DNA of 64,000 nucleotides from NCBI RefSeq assembly GCF_004801285.1, contig NZ_SSNY01000002.1:248001-312000 (forward strand), read 5' to 3'. Under the pieces are notes generated by a model. It was not told the origin of the DNA. It did no database searches and saw only the letters and a program-made list of their open reading frames with translations. Origin of the DNA: Ollibium composti (lineage in GTDB: Bacteria > Pseudomonadota > Alphaproteobacteria > Rhizobiales > Rhizobiaceae). This document shows positions 55,870 through 64,000 of this stretch, in pieces. A program made the translations under genes and the position numbers. Each line of letters opens with the position of its first letter. Positions within the stretch are counted from its first letter, which is position 1.

Positions 55870-57339
55870 ATGACCAGCCAGATCATTCCCGTCGACCCCT
55901 TCGACTTCATCGTTTTCGGCGGCACCGGCGACCTCGCCGAGCGCAAGCTGCTGCCGGCGCTCTACTACCGCCAGCGCGACCACCAGTTCAGCGAGCCGAC
56001 GCGCATCATCGGCACCTCGCGCGCGAAATTGTCCGACGCCGACTTCCAGGCCTTCGCCCGCAAGGCGATCACCGATCACGTCAAGGCCGACGATATCGAC
56101 GAGAAGGAACTGGAAAGGTTCCTCGCCCGCTTTTCCTACGTGCCGGCCGATGCCACCACCGGCGCCGGCTTTGACGCGCTGAAAAAAGCGGTCGGCGACA
56201 GCGACCGCATCCGCGCCTTCTACATGGCGGTGTCGCCGTCGCTGTTCGGCGACATTTCGCACCAGTTGCGCGAGCACAGGCTGATCACGCCCAACTCGCG
56301 CATCGTGGTGGAAAAGCCGATCGGCCGCGACCTCGCCTCGGCGCGCGCGCTGAACGACCTCGTCGGCGACGATTTCGGCGAGCAGCAGATCTTCCGCATC
56401 GACCATTATCTCGGCAAGGAGACGGTGCAGAACCTGATGGCGCTGCGCTTCGCCAACATGCTCTACGAGCCGCTGTGGAACTCCGCCCATATTGACCATG
56501 TGCAGATCACGGTGGCCGAGACGGTCGGGCTGGAGGATCGCGTCACCTACTACGACAAGGCCGGCGCCCTGCGCGACATGGTGCAGAACCACATCCTGCA
56601 ACTGCTCTGCCTCGTCGCCATGGAGGCGCCGTCCTCGATGGATGCGGACGCCGTGCGCGACGAGAAGCTGAAGGTGCTGCGCGCGCTGAAGCGTATCAAC
56701 GGCAACGAGGCGCCGAAGCTGACGGTGCGCGGCCAGTACCGCGCCGGCGCCTCCGCCGGCGGCCCGGTCGAGGGCTATGTCGAGGAACTGGGGCACGGTT
56801 CCGACACAGAGACCTTCGTCGCCATCAAGGCCGAGATCGCCAACTGGCGTTGGGCCGGCGTGCCGTTCTACCTGCGCACCGGCAAACGGCTGGCGACGCG
56901 CGTCTCCGAGATTGTGATCGAGTTCAAGCAGATCCCGCATTCGATCTTCGGCGAGAGCGCCGGCAACATCAGCCCCAACCAGTTGGTCATCCGCCTGCAG
57001 CCAAACGAGGGCGTTAAGCAATACCTGATGGTGAAGGACCCCGGCCCCGGCGGCATGCGGCTGAGGCAGATCCCGCTCGACATGAGCTTCGCGCAATCCT
57101 TTCACAGCCGTGCGCCGGATGCTTATGAGCGGCTGGTCATGGACGTGGTGCGCGGCAACCAGACCCTGTTCATGCGCCGCGACGAGGTCGAGGCGGCCTG
57201 GAGCTGGGTCGATCCGATCTTGAAAGCCTGGGAGCAGAACGGGCAGGACGCGCAGGGCTACACCGCCGGCACCTGGGGGCCGTCCTCCTCCATCGCGCTG
57301 ATCGAGCGCGACGGCCGCACATGGCACGAGAGCAATTGA
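55870..57339 (+). CDS. zwf: Glucose-6-phosphate 1-dehydrogenase
   Basis: 489-residue enzyme oxidising glucose-6-P to 6-phosphogluconolactone with NAD(P)+. The nucleotide-binding FGGTGDLAERKLLPALYYR is at the N-terminus, the active-site motif FRIDHYLGKETVQN contains the substrate-binding Asp-His-Tyr and Lys, and PFYLRTGKRLATRVSEI is the conserved TGK region. It leads the operon zwf-pgl-edd, the first three steps of the Entner-Doudoroff pathway. A TTG at 55855 in frame could add five residues; ATG 55870 is preferred. Confidence 0.96.
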   Translation: MTSQIIPVDPFDFIVFGGTGDLAERKLLPALYYRQRDHQFSEPTRIIGTSRAKLSDADFQAFARKAITDHVKADDIDEKELERFLARFSYVPADATTGAGFDALKKAVGDSDRIRAFYMAVSPSLFGDISHQLREHRLITPNSRIVVEKPIGRDLASARALNDLVGDDFGEQQIFRIDHYLGKETVQNLMALRFANMLYEPLWNSAHIDHVQITVAETVGLEDRVTYYDKAGALRDMVQNHILQLLCLVAMEAPSSMDADAVRDEKLKVLRALKRINGNEAPKLTVRGQYRAGASAGGPVEGYVEELGHGSDTETFVAIKAEIANWRWAGVPFYLRTGKRLATRVSEIVIEFKQIPHSIFGESAGNISPNQLVIRLQPNEGVKQYLMVKDPGPGGMRLRQIPLDMSFAQSFHSRAPDAYERLVMDVVRGNQTLFMRRDEVEAAWSWVDPILKAWEQNGQDAQGYTAGTWGPSSSIALIERDGRTWHESN

Positions 57340-57344
57340 GCGCG

Positions 57345-58058
57345 ATGACGGAAAGCTTCCACTGGAACGAGTTCGCAGATCGCGAGGCGCTGGCGGAGGC
57401 CTTGGCAGGCCGCATCGCCGGACTGCTCTCGGCTGCCGTGGAGCGCCGCGGCACGGCGCTGCTCGCCGTCTCCGGCGGCACCACGCCTGCGCGCCTGTTC
57501 GAGGTGCTTTCCAACCAGCCGATCGCCTGGGACCGGGTCACCGTGACGCTGGTGGACGAGCGCTTCGTGCCGCCGTCCTCGCCGCGCTCGAACGCAGCGC
57601 TTGTGACGGCCAAGCTGTTGCAGGGCAGGGCGGCCGCGGCGCGTTTTCTGCCGCTGTTCAGGCGAGGCGAGACCCTCGATGAGGCCGCTGCTGACGGCGA
57701 CCGCGAGATCGCGGCCCTGCCGTTGCCCTTCGACGTCGTCATCCTCGGCATGGGCGGCGACGGCCACACCGCCTCCTTCTTCCCCGATGCGCTGGAACTG
57801 CCGGCGCTGCTCGACCCTGAAAACAGCCTCGCTTTGATGCCGGTTCATGCCGACAGCGCCGGCGAGCCGCGCCTGACGCTAACGCTGCCGCGCATCGTCG
57901 CCGCCGGCTTCCTGGCGCTTCACATCGAGGGCGACGAAAAGCGCGCGACCTTCGACAAAGCAATGAGCAACGGGGCGACGGGCAAAGGGCCGCAATTGCC
58001 GATCCACGCCGTTCTCGACGCCTCGCCCCGGCCCGTCGAGGTGTATTGGGCGCCGTGA
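57345..58058 (+). CDS. pgl: 6-phosphogluconolactonase
   Basis: 237-residue SIS-like hydrolase opening 6-phosphogluconolactone. Family blocks are LLAVSGGTTPARLFEVLS, VTLVDERFVPPSSPRSNAALV with the substrate-binding Arg/Asn, and VILGMGGDGHTASFFPDA with the catalytic His. ATG 57345, 5 bp after the zwf stop, is chosen; an in-frame ATG at 57321 inside zwf is possible and would add eight residues. It is co-oriented with zwf and edd. Confidence 0.95.
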   Translation: MTESFHWNEFADREALAEALAGRIAGLLSAAVERRGTALLAVSGGTTPARLFEVLSNQPIAWDRVTVTLVDERFVPPSSPRSNAALVTAKLLQGRAAAARFLPLFRRGETLDEAAADGDREIAALPLPFDVVILGMGGDGHTASFFPDALELPALLDPENSLALMPVHADSAGEPRLTLTLPRIVAAGFLALHIEGDEKRATFDKAMSNGATGKGPQLPIHAVLDASPRPVEVYWAP

Positions 58059-58077
58059 TGTTGGGCTGTGGAAAGAT

Positions 58078-58170
58078 ACAGCCACCCCTGACCCCTCCCC
58101 TCAAGGGAGAGGGGGACTTCGCGAGCGGCAGCTTCCTCTCCCCCCCTGAGGGGAGGGGGCAGGGGTCCTT
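58078..58170. repeat. Palindromic repeat between pgl and edd
   Basis: Left arm ACCCCTGACCCCTCCCCTCA at about 58084-58103 and right arm TGAGGGGAGGGGGCAGGGGT at about 58147-58166 are near-perfect inverted copies, with GGGAGAGGGGGA/TCCTCTCCCC inside. It fills most of the 142-bp spacer of an otherwise continuous operon and could attenuate edd expression. Same dispersed family as at 3908 and 10990. Confidence 0.8.
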
Positions 58171-58200
58171 CATGGAACTCTTACGAACGATGATTGAACC

Positions 58201-60021
58201 ATGACCGCCAGAGCCGATATCGAAGCCATCACGAACCGCATCCGCGAGCGCTCGCGCGAAAGCCGCGAAGCCTATCTCGGCCGCATCGCCGGGGCCGCCG
58301 GCAAGACGGCCAACCGCGCCGTGCTCTCTTGCGGCAACCTCGCGCACGGCTTTGCCGTGTGCAGTCCTGCCGAAAAGATCGCGCTCGGCGGCAACCGCGT
58401 GCCGAACCTCGGCATCGTCACTTCCTACAACGACATGCTGTCGGCGCATCAGCCGTTCGAGACGTTCCCGCAGCTCATCAAGCAGGCGGCGAAGGAGGCC
58501 GGCGGCATCGCCCAGGTCGCGGGCGGCGTGCCGGCCATGTGCGATGGCGTCACGCAAGGCCAGCCGGGCATGGAACTGTCGCTGTTCTCGCGCGACGTTA
58601 TCGCCATGGCCGCGGCCATCGGCCTCTCCCACAACATGTTCGATGCCGCCGTCTATCTGGGCGTTTGCGACAAGATCGTGCCGGGCCTGCTGATCGCCGC
58701 GCTCACCTTCGGACATCTCCCGGCGGTCTTCATCCCGGCCGGGCCGATGCCGAGCGGCATTCCGAATGACGAGAAGGCGAAGGTCCGCCAGCTCTACGCC
58801 GAGGGTAAGGTCGGTCGCGCCGAACTGCTGGAGGCGGAATCGAAGTCCTATCACGGGCCGGGCACCTGCACCTTCTACGGCACGGCCAACTCCAACCAGA
58901 TGCTGATGGAGATCATGGGCCTGCACACGCCCGGTGCCTCCTTCGTCAATCCGAACACGCCGCTGCGCGACGCGCTGACCAGGGAAGCGGCCAGGCGCGC
59001 GCTGGCCATCACACAGCTCGGCAATGCCTACACGCCGGTGGGCGCGATGATCGACGAGCGCTCCATCGTCAACGGCGTCGTCGGCCTGCACGCCACCGGC
59101 GGCTCGACCAACCACACCATCCACCTGATCGCCATGGCGGCCGCCGCGGGCATCAGGCTGACATGGCAGGACATTTCCGAGCTGTCGGATGCCGTGCCGC
59201 TGCTCGCCCGCGTCTATCCGAACGGGCTGGCTGACGTGAACCATTTCCATGCAGCCGGCGGCATGGGTTTCCTGATCCGCGAACTGCTCGATGCCGGCCT
59301 GCTGCATGAGGACGTGCGCACGGTCTGGGGTGAAGGACTGCGGCCCTATGCGGTCGAGGCGAAGCTTGGCGCCGACGGGCAGGTCGTGCGTGAGGCGGCC
59401 CCCCGCGAAAGCGGCGACGCCAAGGTTCTGGCGCCGGCCGCCACGCCTTTCCAGCCCACCGGCGGCCTGAAAGTGCTCAACGGCAATCTCGGCCACGCCG
59501 TCATCAAGACGTCCGCCGTGAAGCCGGAGCGGCGCATTGTCGAGGCGCCGGCAAAGGTGTTTGCCAGCCAGCAGGCGCTGAACGACGCCTTCAAGGCCGG
59601 CGAACTGACGGGCGATTTCGTCGCCGTCGTGCGCTTCCAGGGGCCGAAGGCCAACGGCATGCCGGAACTGCACAAACTGACCACCGTGCTCGGCATCCTG
59701 CAGGATCGAGGCCAGCACGTCGCGCTGGTGACGGACGGGCGCATGTCCGGCGCGTCCGGCAAGGTGCCGGCGGCCATCCATGTCACGCCCGAGGCGCTGG
59801 AAGGCGGCGCCATCGGCCGCATCCATGAAGGCGACGTCATTCGCCTCGATGCCGAGGCGGGCAGCCTGGAAGTGCTTGTGACCGCCGACGAGTTGGCGCG
59901 GCGCACGCCTGCGCCCGCCGACCTTTCCGAGGGCGAGCACGGCTTCGGCCGCGAGCTGTTCGCCGGGCTGCGGCATATGGCCGGCCGCGCCGACCACGGC
60001 GCCAGCGTCTTCGCCGGCTGA
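58201..60021 (+). CDS. edd: Phosphogluconate dehydratase
   Basis: 606-residue IlvD/Edd-family Fe-S dehydratase converting 6-phosphogluconate to KDPG. Landmarks are [85 protein letters not shown], whose cysteines should hold the cluster, and the C-terminal [27 protein letters not shown] 58201 starts in the conserved part. KDPG aldolase (eda) is not in the window. The stop lies 1 bp from that of the convergent VWA gene, with no terminator between. Confidence 0.96.
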   Translation: MTARADIEAITNRIRERSRESREAYLGRIAGAAGKTANRAVLSCGNLAHGFAVCSPAEKIALGGNRVPNLGIVTSYNDMLSAHQPFETFPQLIKQAAKEAGGIAQVAGGVPAMCDGVTQGQPGMELSLFSRDVIAMAAAIGLSHNMFDAAVYLGVCDKIVPGLLIAALTFGHLPAVFIPAGPMPSGIPNDEKAKVRQLYAEGKVGRAELLEAESKSYHGPGTCTFYGTANSNQMLMEIMGLHTPGASFVNPNTPLRDALTREAARRALAITQLGNAYTPVGAMIDERSIVNGVVGLHATGGSTNHTIHLIAMAAAAGIRLTWQDISELSDAVPLLARVYPNGLADVNHFHAAGGMGFLIRELLDAGLLHEDVRTVWGEGLRPYAVEAKLGADGQVVREAAPRESGDAKVLAPAATPFQPTGGLKVLNGNLGHAVIKTSAVKPERRIVEAPAKVFASQQALNDAFKAGELTGDFVAVVRFQGPKANGMPELHKLTTVLGILQDRGQHVALVTDGRMSGASGKVPAAIHVTPEALEGGAIGRIHEGDVIRLDAEAGSLEVLVTADELARRTPAPADLSEGEHGFGRELFAGLRHMAGRADHGASVFAG

Positions 60022-60022
60022 C

Positions 60023-61672
60023 CTACTTTACCGTCAGTTCCGTGCGCTCACCGGCTTTCACCGTGAACGGCGTCTCGCTGTCGGGCTTGTCGGTCGTGAA
60101 GCCGGTGACCAGGACATAGTCGCCGGCGGCGAGCGTCGTCTGGAATTTCTCGCCGAAGCCGTAGGTGACCTTCCTGCGCTCGCCCTGGATGTCCTTCTTC
60201 GCCTCGAAGACGTTGAAGTCGTCCGCGCCCGGTGCCTCGATGGCGACGACGCCGGCATTCAGCGCGATATTGACCTCGTTCAATTCGCCTACCTTGACGC
60301 TGAACGGTTGTTCGGCGCTGACGGCCTGTATGTCGACGGCCATGACGTAGTCGCCCGCCGGCAGGTCGAACTTCGCATCGGCGCCGAAGCCATAGGTCAC
60401 CTGGTCGCGCGTGCCGTCGATCTTCTTCGTCGCCTTGAGGACCTTCCAGGACAGGTCGCCGGAATCGACCTTCTCGCCGCCGGCGGTATAGGAGGCGTTC
60501 GCCTGCACCTTGCCGACGCCGACGATGATGTCCTTGTCGACGACCTGCCCGGCCGTGAGCTGCAACGTCTCGCTGGCTTCGCCGGCGCCCAGCTTGACGG
60601 TGATTTTCGTCTCACCCGCCGGCACGACGAACTTCGTCTCGCCGAAATTGGCCGAGGAGGTGCCGCCCGGATAGTCGATGACGATCTGGGCGTTGCCGTC
60701 GGGCTCGGCATCCGGTGCCGGTCTGGGGCGCAGATAGAGCGCGGCGGCGTTGAGGTTGAGCACCGGCTCGGCCGTCTTGTCGGCGGTCAGCGTAATCTTC
60801 TGTTCGGCCTTGGCGCCTCCGCTGGTGGCACGCAGGATATAGTCGCCGGCGGCGGCGTGCATCCTGGCCGGATAGTAGCCGGAATCGACATATTTCCCGT
60901 CCGTGCCCTGGGCGTCGTCCTTGAACAGCTTGAAGAAGACGTCGATCCTGGCCGGCGGCTCGCCGCCGTCCTTCAGCACGGCCTTGGGAACGAGGTTGTA
61001 TTCGACTTCCGCCGCCTTCGGCTCGGGCTCAGGGGCGGGCGCCGGCTGGGGCGCGGCCACTGTCTCGGCCAGCGCGTTCTTGAGCGCCGCCTCGTCGGAA
61101 GCCTGGATATACTTGCCGTCGGTGTTGTCCGCGAGGCATGCCACCTGCTTGCCTTCTTCCGCCGTCAGGCCGAAGCCGACGACGTCGGCGGTGAAGTCGA
61201 CGCCGGCCGCTTCCAGCTCCTTGCCGAGCGCGCAGGGGTCGCCGCCGCAGGTCTCCAGCCCGTCGGTGATGAGCACGACGGTCGCCTTGTCCTCGGTGTA
61301 TTTCAGCGCTTCGGCGGCCTGCTTGACGGCCGCCGTCAGCGGCGTCTTGCCGAGGAACTTCAGGTTGTCGGCAGCCGTGGTGATGGCGCCGGCGGTGCCG
61401 GCCGCCGGCGGCACGATCAGTTCGATGTCGGAGCAGCTTCCCTTCTCGCGATGGCCGTATGCCATGAAGCCGATCTCCCGGTCGGCCGGGATCGATTGCA
61501 GCGCGGCGCGCAGCGATTCGCGGGCGATCTCCAGCTTCGGCTTGCCGTCGATCTGCGCCCACATGGAACCTGAGGCATCCAGCACGACGATGACGCGGTC
61601 GGCGGCGAAGCCGAGCGCCGTCGTCCACAGAAGCAGGATGGTCGCAGCAATGCACCGCGCGAAAGCCGTCAT
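60023..61672 (-). CDS. Secreted von Willebrand factor A domain protein
   Basis: 549-residue periplasmic or surface protein with a Sec signal ([20 protein letters not shown], cleaved near GFAA). The VWA domain (about 25-210) has an intact MIDAS: DASGSM with Asp32, Ser34, Ser36, and [10 protein letters not shown]-terminal to it are repeated beta-rich segments, each ending like AGDYVLxxxF ([39 protein letters not shown]), i.e. three or more related modules. Such proteins bind ligands through metal. GGGAGA precedes ATG 61672. It is behind a membrane protein gene on the same strand. Exact role unknown. Confidence 0.85.
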   Translation of the reverse strand: MTAFARCIAATILLLWTTALGFAADRVIVVLDASGSMWAQIDGKPKLEIARESLRAALQSIPADREIGFMAYGHREKGSCSDIELIVPPAAGTAGAITTAADNLKFLGKTPLTAAVKQAAEALKYTEDKATVVLITDGLETCGGDPCALGKELEAAGVDFTADVVGFGLTAEEGKQVACLADNTDGKYIQASDEAALKNALAETVAAPQPAPAPEPEPKAAEVEYNLVPKAVLKDGGEPPARIDVFFKLFKDDAQGTDGKYVDSGYYPARMHAAAGDYILRATSGGAKAEQKITLTADKTAEPVLNLNAAALYLRPRPAPDAEPDGNAQIVIDYPGGTSSANFGETKFVVPAGETKITVKLGAGEASETLQLTAGQVVDKDIIVGVGKVQANASYTAGGEKVDSGDLSWKVLKATKKIDGTRDQVTYGFGADAKFDLPAGDYVMAVDIQAVSAEQPFSVKVGELNEVNIALNAGVVAIEAPGADDFNVFEAKKDIQGERRKVTYGFGEKFQTTLAAGDYVLVTGFTTDKPDSETPFTVKAGERTELTVK

Positions 61673-61780
61673 GAAAATCTCCCGGAAGCCCCTCGGTCGC
61701 GGGAAGCTACGTGACGCGCCAGAAACTGGCAAGCGCGCGGCGCGGCTGCCTCGCGCGGATCCGTTTCGTCGCCGGCGGGG

Positions 61781-62563
61781 TTACAGGCCGCGGGCGCTGC
61801 GCACCCACTGCTCGATCTCCGTCAGGTTTGCCGGCACGGGCAGGCCGCACTGGTTCAATTCGCTGGCGAGCTCGAGCGTGATGCCTTCCTTGCCCTTGGC
61901 GAAGGCGTCGGCGATGGGGCCGCTGGAGATCTGCGTCTTGGCGTTCTTGAGATCGGAAACGCCTTCGCACAGATGCACGACCTTGCCGCCGTCGCTCCAC
62001 CATACGAGGTCCTGCCCGACCAGGTGCGTCACGACCTGGGATTCCACCGCCGCCTGCTCCTGCGACAGCGGCTTGAAGTCGACGCCGAGTATCGTCGCGG
62101 CCAGCGCGACGATGATGCCGGCGGCACCCGCAATGTTCTTCTGCTTGGCGTCCATGTCCTTGTTCATGAAGATCAGGACGATCAGCGGCAGGAACGCCAG
62201 CAGCGAGATGAAGGCGCCGAGCTGATTCTGGATGAAGAACTTCACCGGCTGCGAGCGCGTCGCCGGATCGAGATGATTGGCCTTCTTCCAAAGCATCGAG
62301 CCGATGATGGCGAGCACGCCGATGACGGCGATGAAGCCGAGCAGCGTATACCAGCGCCACTGCGGGAAGCCGTGGGCGGCGGCCAGCTCGTCGAACGACG
62401 GCCTGAGCAGCCAGAAGATCGCGACCAGTTCGAGGATGATCGCCGCCGCCCAGAGGACGAGCGCGATGATGCGCGAACGCGTCGCCTGGGCCTTCGCCTC
62501 GGGCGCCGGCGTGAACATGCGGCCCCCGTCGCGGGTGGCGGTTTGCTTCGAAGCGTCCGTCAT
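61781..62563 (-). CDS. Membrane protein of unknown function
   Basis: 260 residues with a polar N-terminus and four to five hydrophobic helices (SRIIALVLWAAAIILELVAIFWLL; WYTLLGFIAVIGVLAIIGSMLW; LGAFISLLAFLPLIVLIFMN; NIAGAAGIIVALAATILGVDF), then a 90-residue soluble C-terminus (VESQVVTHLVGQDLVWWSDGGKVVHLCEGVSDL). No family recognised. ATG 62563 is chosen; ATG 62590 in the same frame would add nine residues. It is 108 bp upstream of the VWA gene on the same strand and may be its partner. Confidence 0.7.
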   Translation of the reverse strand: MTDASKQTATRDGGRMFTPAPEAKAQATRSRIIALVLWAAAIILELVAIFWLLRPSFDELAAAHGFPQWRWYTLLGFIAVIGVLAIIGSMLWKKANHLDPATRSQPVKFFIQNQLGAFISLLAFLPLIVLIFMNKDMDAKQKNIAGAAGIIVALAATILGVDFKPLSQEQAAVESQVVTHLVGQDLVWWSDGGKVVHLCEGVSDLKNAKTQISSGPIADAFAKGKEGITLELASELNQCGLPVPANLTEIEQWVRSARGL

Positions 62564-62677
62564 GAGCCTGAATTCCCCTGTGCAATGCATCCTGGCGGGA
62601 AAAGCCCGCCCTAAACCGCCTTATCCAACGAATCGGCGGGAATGGCAAAGGTCGGAACGCTTCCGGTTGTCCGGCGC

Positions 62678-63676
62678 TCAATACGTCGTGCGGCGTTCCT
62701 CGCTCGGCGGCCGGCCGAATTGCAGCCGGTAGCTCTGGGCAAAGTAGGAATGCGAGGTGAAGCCGGTGGCGATCGCCACGTCGAGGATCGGCATGTTGGT
62801 CTGGCGCAGGAGCTCGCGTGCCCGCTCCAGCCTGAGCCGCATGTAGTAGCGGCCGGGCGTGACGCCGAGGTGACGCAGGAACAGCCGCTCGACCTGCCGG
62901 ACCGACAGGCCGGCGGCTTTCGCCAGCTGCACGGCAGAGCGCGGCTCGTCGAGATGGTCCGCCATCAGTTCGACGATGCGACGCAGCTTCTCCGACTTGC
63001 CGGTTAGGTCTCGCTCCGGCCCGACGCGCTGGCGGTCGCCGGCGGAGCGGATGCGCTCGTGCTGGAACTGGTTGGCGACGCCGTTGGCGAGGTTGGTGCC
63101 GAAGTCGGAGCGCACGATCTCCAGCATCAGGTCGATCGAGGTGGTGCCGCCGGCGCAGGTGTAGCGCTTGCGGTCGATCTCGAAGACGTTGCCGGTGCAG
63201 TCGATCTCGGGGAAGCGCTCCATGAAGCCGGCGCGGTTCTCCCAGTGGATGGTGCAGCGGTAGCCGTCGAGCTGTCCCGCTTCGGCCAGAAGGTGCGAGC
63301 CGACCGACAGCGCGCCGAGCGCGCCGCCGCGCCGGCCCCAGGCGCGCAGCGCCGCCAGCACCTTGGACTTGCCGGGAAAATCAAGGTTGAGCGCCACGCA
63401 GGCGAACAGGATATCGGCCGGCGGCAGGTCGGCTATCGCATAGTCGACCTTCAGCGGCAGGCCGTTGGAAGCCGCCACCGCCTCGCCGTCCGGCGACACT
63501 GTCGTCCAGCTGTAGAAGTCCTGGCCGAGCAGGCGGTTGGCCGAGCGGCACACGTCGATCGCCGCCGTCAGCGAGAACATCGGGAACTTGTCCACCAGAA
63601 GGAAGGCGAAGCGCTTTCCCCCCTGCATCGGATCGGCCACGAGGGGCCTTTCTACGGGAAGGGGTGGCGTCGGCAC
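62678..63676 (-). CDS. GlxA-family transcriptional regulator (DJ-1/PfpI + AraC HTH)
   Basis: 332-residue regulator: an N-terminal DJ-1/PfpI-like amidotransferase fold (about residues 22-190; FAFLLVDKFPMFSLTAAIDVCRSAN ... VGSHLLAEAGQLDGYRCTIHWE) and a C-terminal AraC-type double helix-turn-helix (VQLAKAAGLSVRQVERLFLRHLGVTPGRYYMRLRLERARELL ... VAIATGFTSHSYFAQSYRLQFG). The usual nucleophile-elbow Cys of DJ-1 enzymes is Ser (SVGSH), so the domain likely senses rather than catalyses. This build occurs in GbdR/CdhR regulators of glycine betaine, carnitine and related one-carbon sources; the neighbouring folD fits loosely. Confidence 0.9.
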   Translation of the reverse strand: MPTPPLPVERPLVADPMQGGKRFAFLLVDKFPMFSLTAAIDVCRSANRLLGQDFYSWTTVSPDGEAVAASNGLPLKVDYAIADLPPADILFACVALNLDFPGKSKVLAALRAWGRRGGALGALSVGSHLLAEAGQLDGYRCTIHWENRAGFMERFPEIDCTGNVFEIDRKRYTCAGGTTSIDLMLEIVRSDFGTNLANGVANQFQHERIRSAGDRQRVGPERDLTGKSEKLRRIVELMADHLDEPRSAVQLAKAAGLSVRQVERLFLRHLGVTPGRYYMRLRLERARELLRQTNMPILDVAIATGFTSHSYFAQSYRLQFGRPPSEERRTTY

Positions 63677-63706
63677 GGCATCGCTTTCTTGCAGGCGGAT
63701 GAAGAA

Positions 63707-64000
63707 TCAGAACGAGGGGCGATCCAATCCGGCGGCAAGATAGGCGGAAACGACGGTGTTGGCCATCAGCATGGCGATGGTCATCGGGCCGACGCCGCCG
63801 GGCACCGGCGTGATGGCGCCGGCAACCTTCTCGGCCTCGGCATAGGCGACGTCGCCCACCAGCCGCGTCTTGCCTTCGCCCTTCTCGGGCGCGGGGATGC
63901 GGTTGATGCCGACGTCGATGACCGTGGCGCCGGGCTTGACCCAGTCGCCACGCACCATTTCCGGCCTGCCAACGGCGGCCACCAGGATGTCCGCCGTGCG
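63707..64000 (-). CDS. folD: Bifunctional methylenetetrahydrofolate dehydrogenase/cyclohydrolase, 3' part
   Basis: The last 97 codons of a gene entering from beyond base 64000. The product reads [70 protein letters not shown]: the NADP-binding C-terminal half of FolD with the hallmark PGGVGPMT. The enzyme interconverts 5,10-methylene- and 10-formyl-tetrahydrofolate. The tail [14 protein letters not shown] is of normal length. It lies 30 bp ahead of the GlxA-family regulator gene on the same strand. Confidence 0.95.
   Translation of the reverse strand, partial: RTADILVAAVGRPEMVRGDWVKPGATVIDVGINRIPAPEKGEGKTRLVGDVAYAEAEKVAGAITPVPGGVGPMTIAMLMANTVVSAYLAAGLDRPSF

Overview
The window is high-GC, densely coded chromosomal DNA of an alphaproteobacterium, most likely a Rhizobiales member close to Mesorhizobium/Phyllobacteriaceae. 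This rests on a DUF768 protein (a family concentrated in Mesorhizobium), a PdhS-type polar histidine kinase, a phasin with PhaR-like operator sites, a zwf-pgl-edd Entner-Doudoroff operon, many solute-binding ABC importers and a tRNA-His without an encoded G-1. No prophage, CRISPR array, rRNA operon or IS transposase gene is visible.

Layout. 0-5.5 kb: histidine phosphatase (cut by the window edge), MATE exporter with a possible caspase-like remnant behind it, pncB, an unrecognised polytopic membrane protein. 5.6-11 kb: a LivJ/H/M/G/F-type ABC importer interrupted by an orphan ribbon-helix-helix antitoxin whose toxin partner seems to be broken by a palindromic MITE-like element. 11.2-21.6 kb: an amino-sugar locus, with nagA, SIS-type GlcN6P deaminase, GntR regulator and BadF-type GlcNAc kinase divergent from murQ, a sugar ABC importer, an oxidoreductase and the importer ATPase; paired 11-bp-period operators lie in the divergent region. 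21.6-25.7 kb: two methyltransferases, a DUF1127 gene divergent from an LsrB/VtlR-like LysR regulator, and a DMT permease. 25.8-29.1 kb: xseA, DmpA-type peptidase, DUF768 protein, tRNA-His. 29.2-36 kb: phasin with a candidate three-hairpin anti-Shine-Dalgarno sRNA behind it, pdhS, acetoacetyl-CoA synthetase. 36-43.5 kb: AsmA-like protein, PotFGHI-type polyamine importer, DMT permease. 43.6-47.7 kb: ScfR/RamB-type regulator divergent from aceA, two small proteins. 47.7-55.7 kb: HAD hydrolase and polyamine catabolism (puuA, puuB, a PuuC-like dehydrogenase, an SDR), invaded twice: by a four-helix-bundle cassette bounded by inverted octamer arrays between puuA and puuB, and by a HepT/MntA toxin-antitoxin pair between the dehydrogenase and the SDR. 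55.8-60 kb: zwf-pgl-edd. 60-64 kb: VWA protein with a membrane partner, GlxA-type regulator, 3' part of folD.

How it fits together. Much of the window is carbon scavenging and storage: uptake and breakdown of peptidoglycan or chitin amino sugars, polyamine uptake with gamma-glutamylation catabolism, glyoxylate shunt, acetoacetate activation, PHB granule protein and the Entner-Doudoroff route. The most unusual structures are (1) three consecutive hairpins, each presenting CCUCCUCCC, immediately behind the phasin gene, with a fourth such hairpin in the DUF1127 leader; (2) the compact four-helix-bundle cassette with inverted arrays of 8-bp units exactly filling the puuA-puuB spacer; and (3) several small toxin-antitoxin or palindromic insertions inside metabolic operons.
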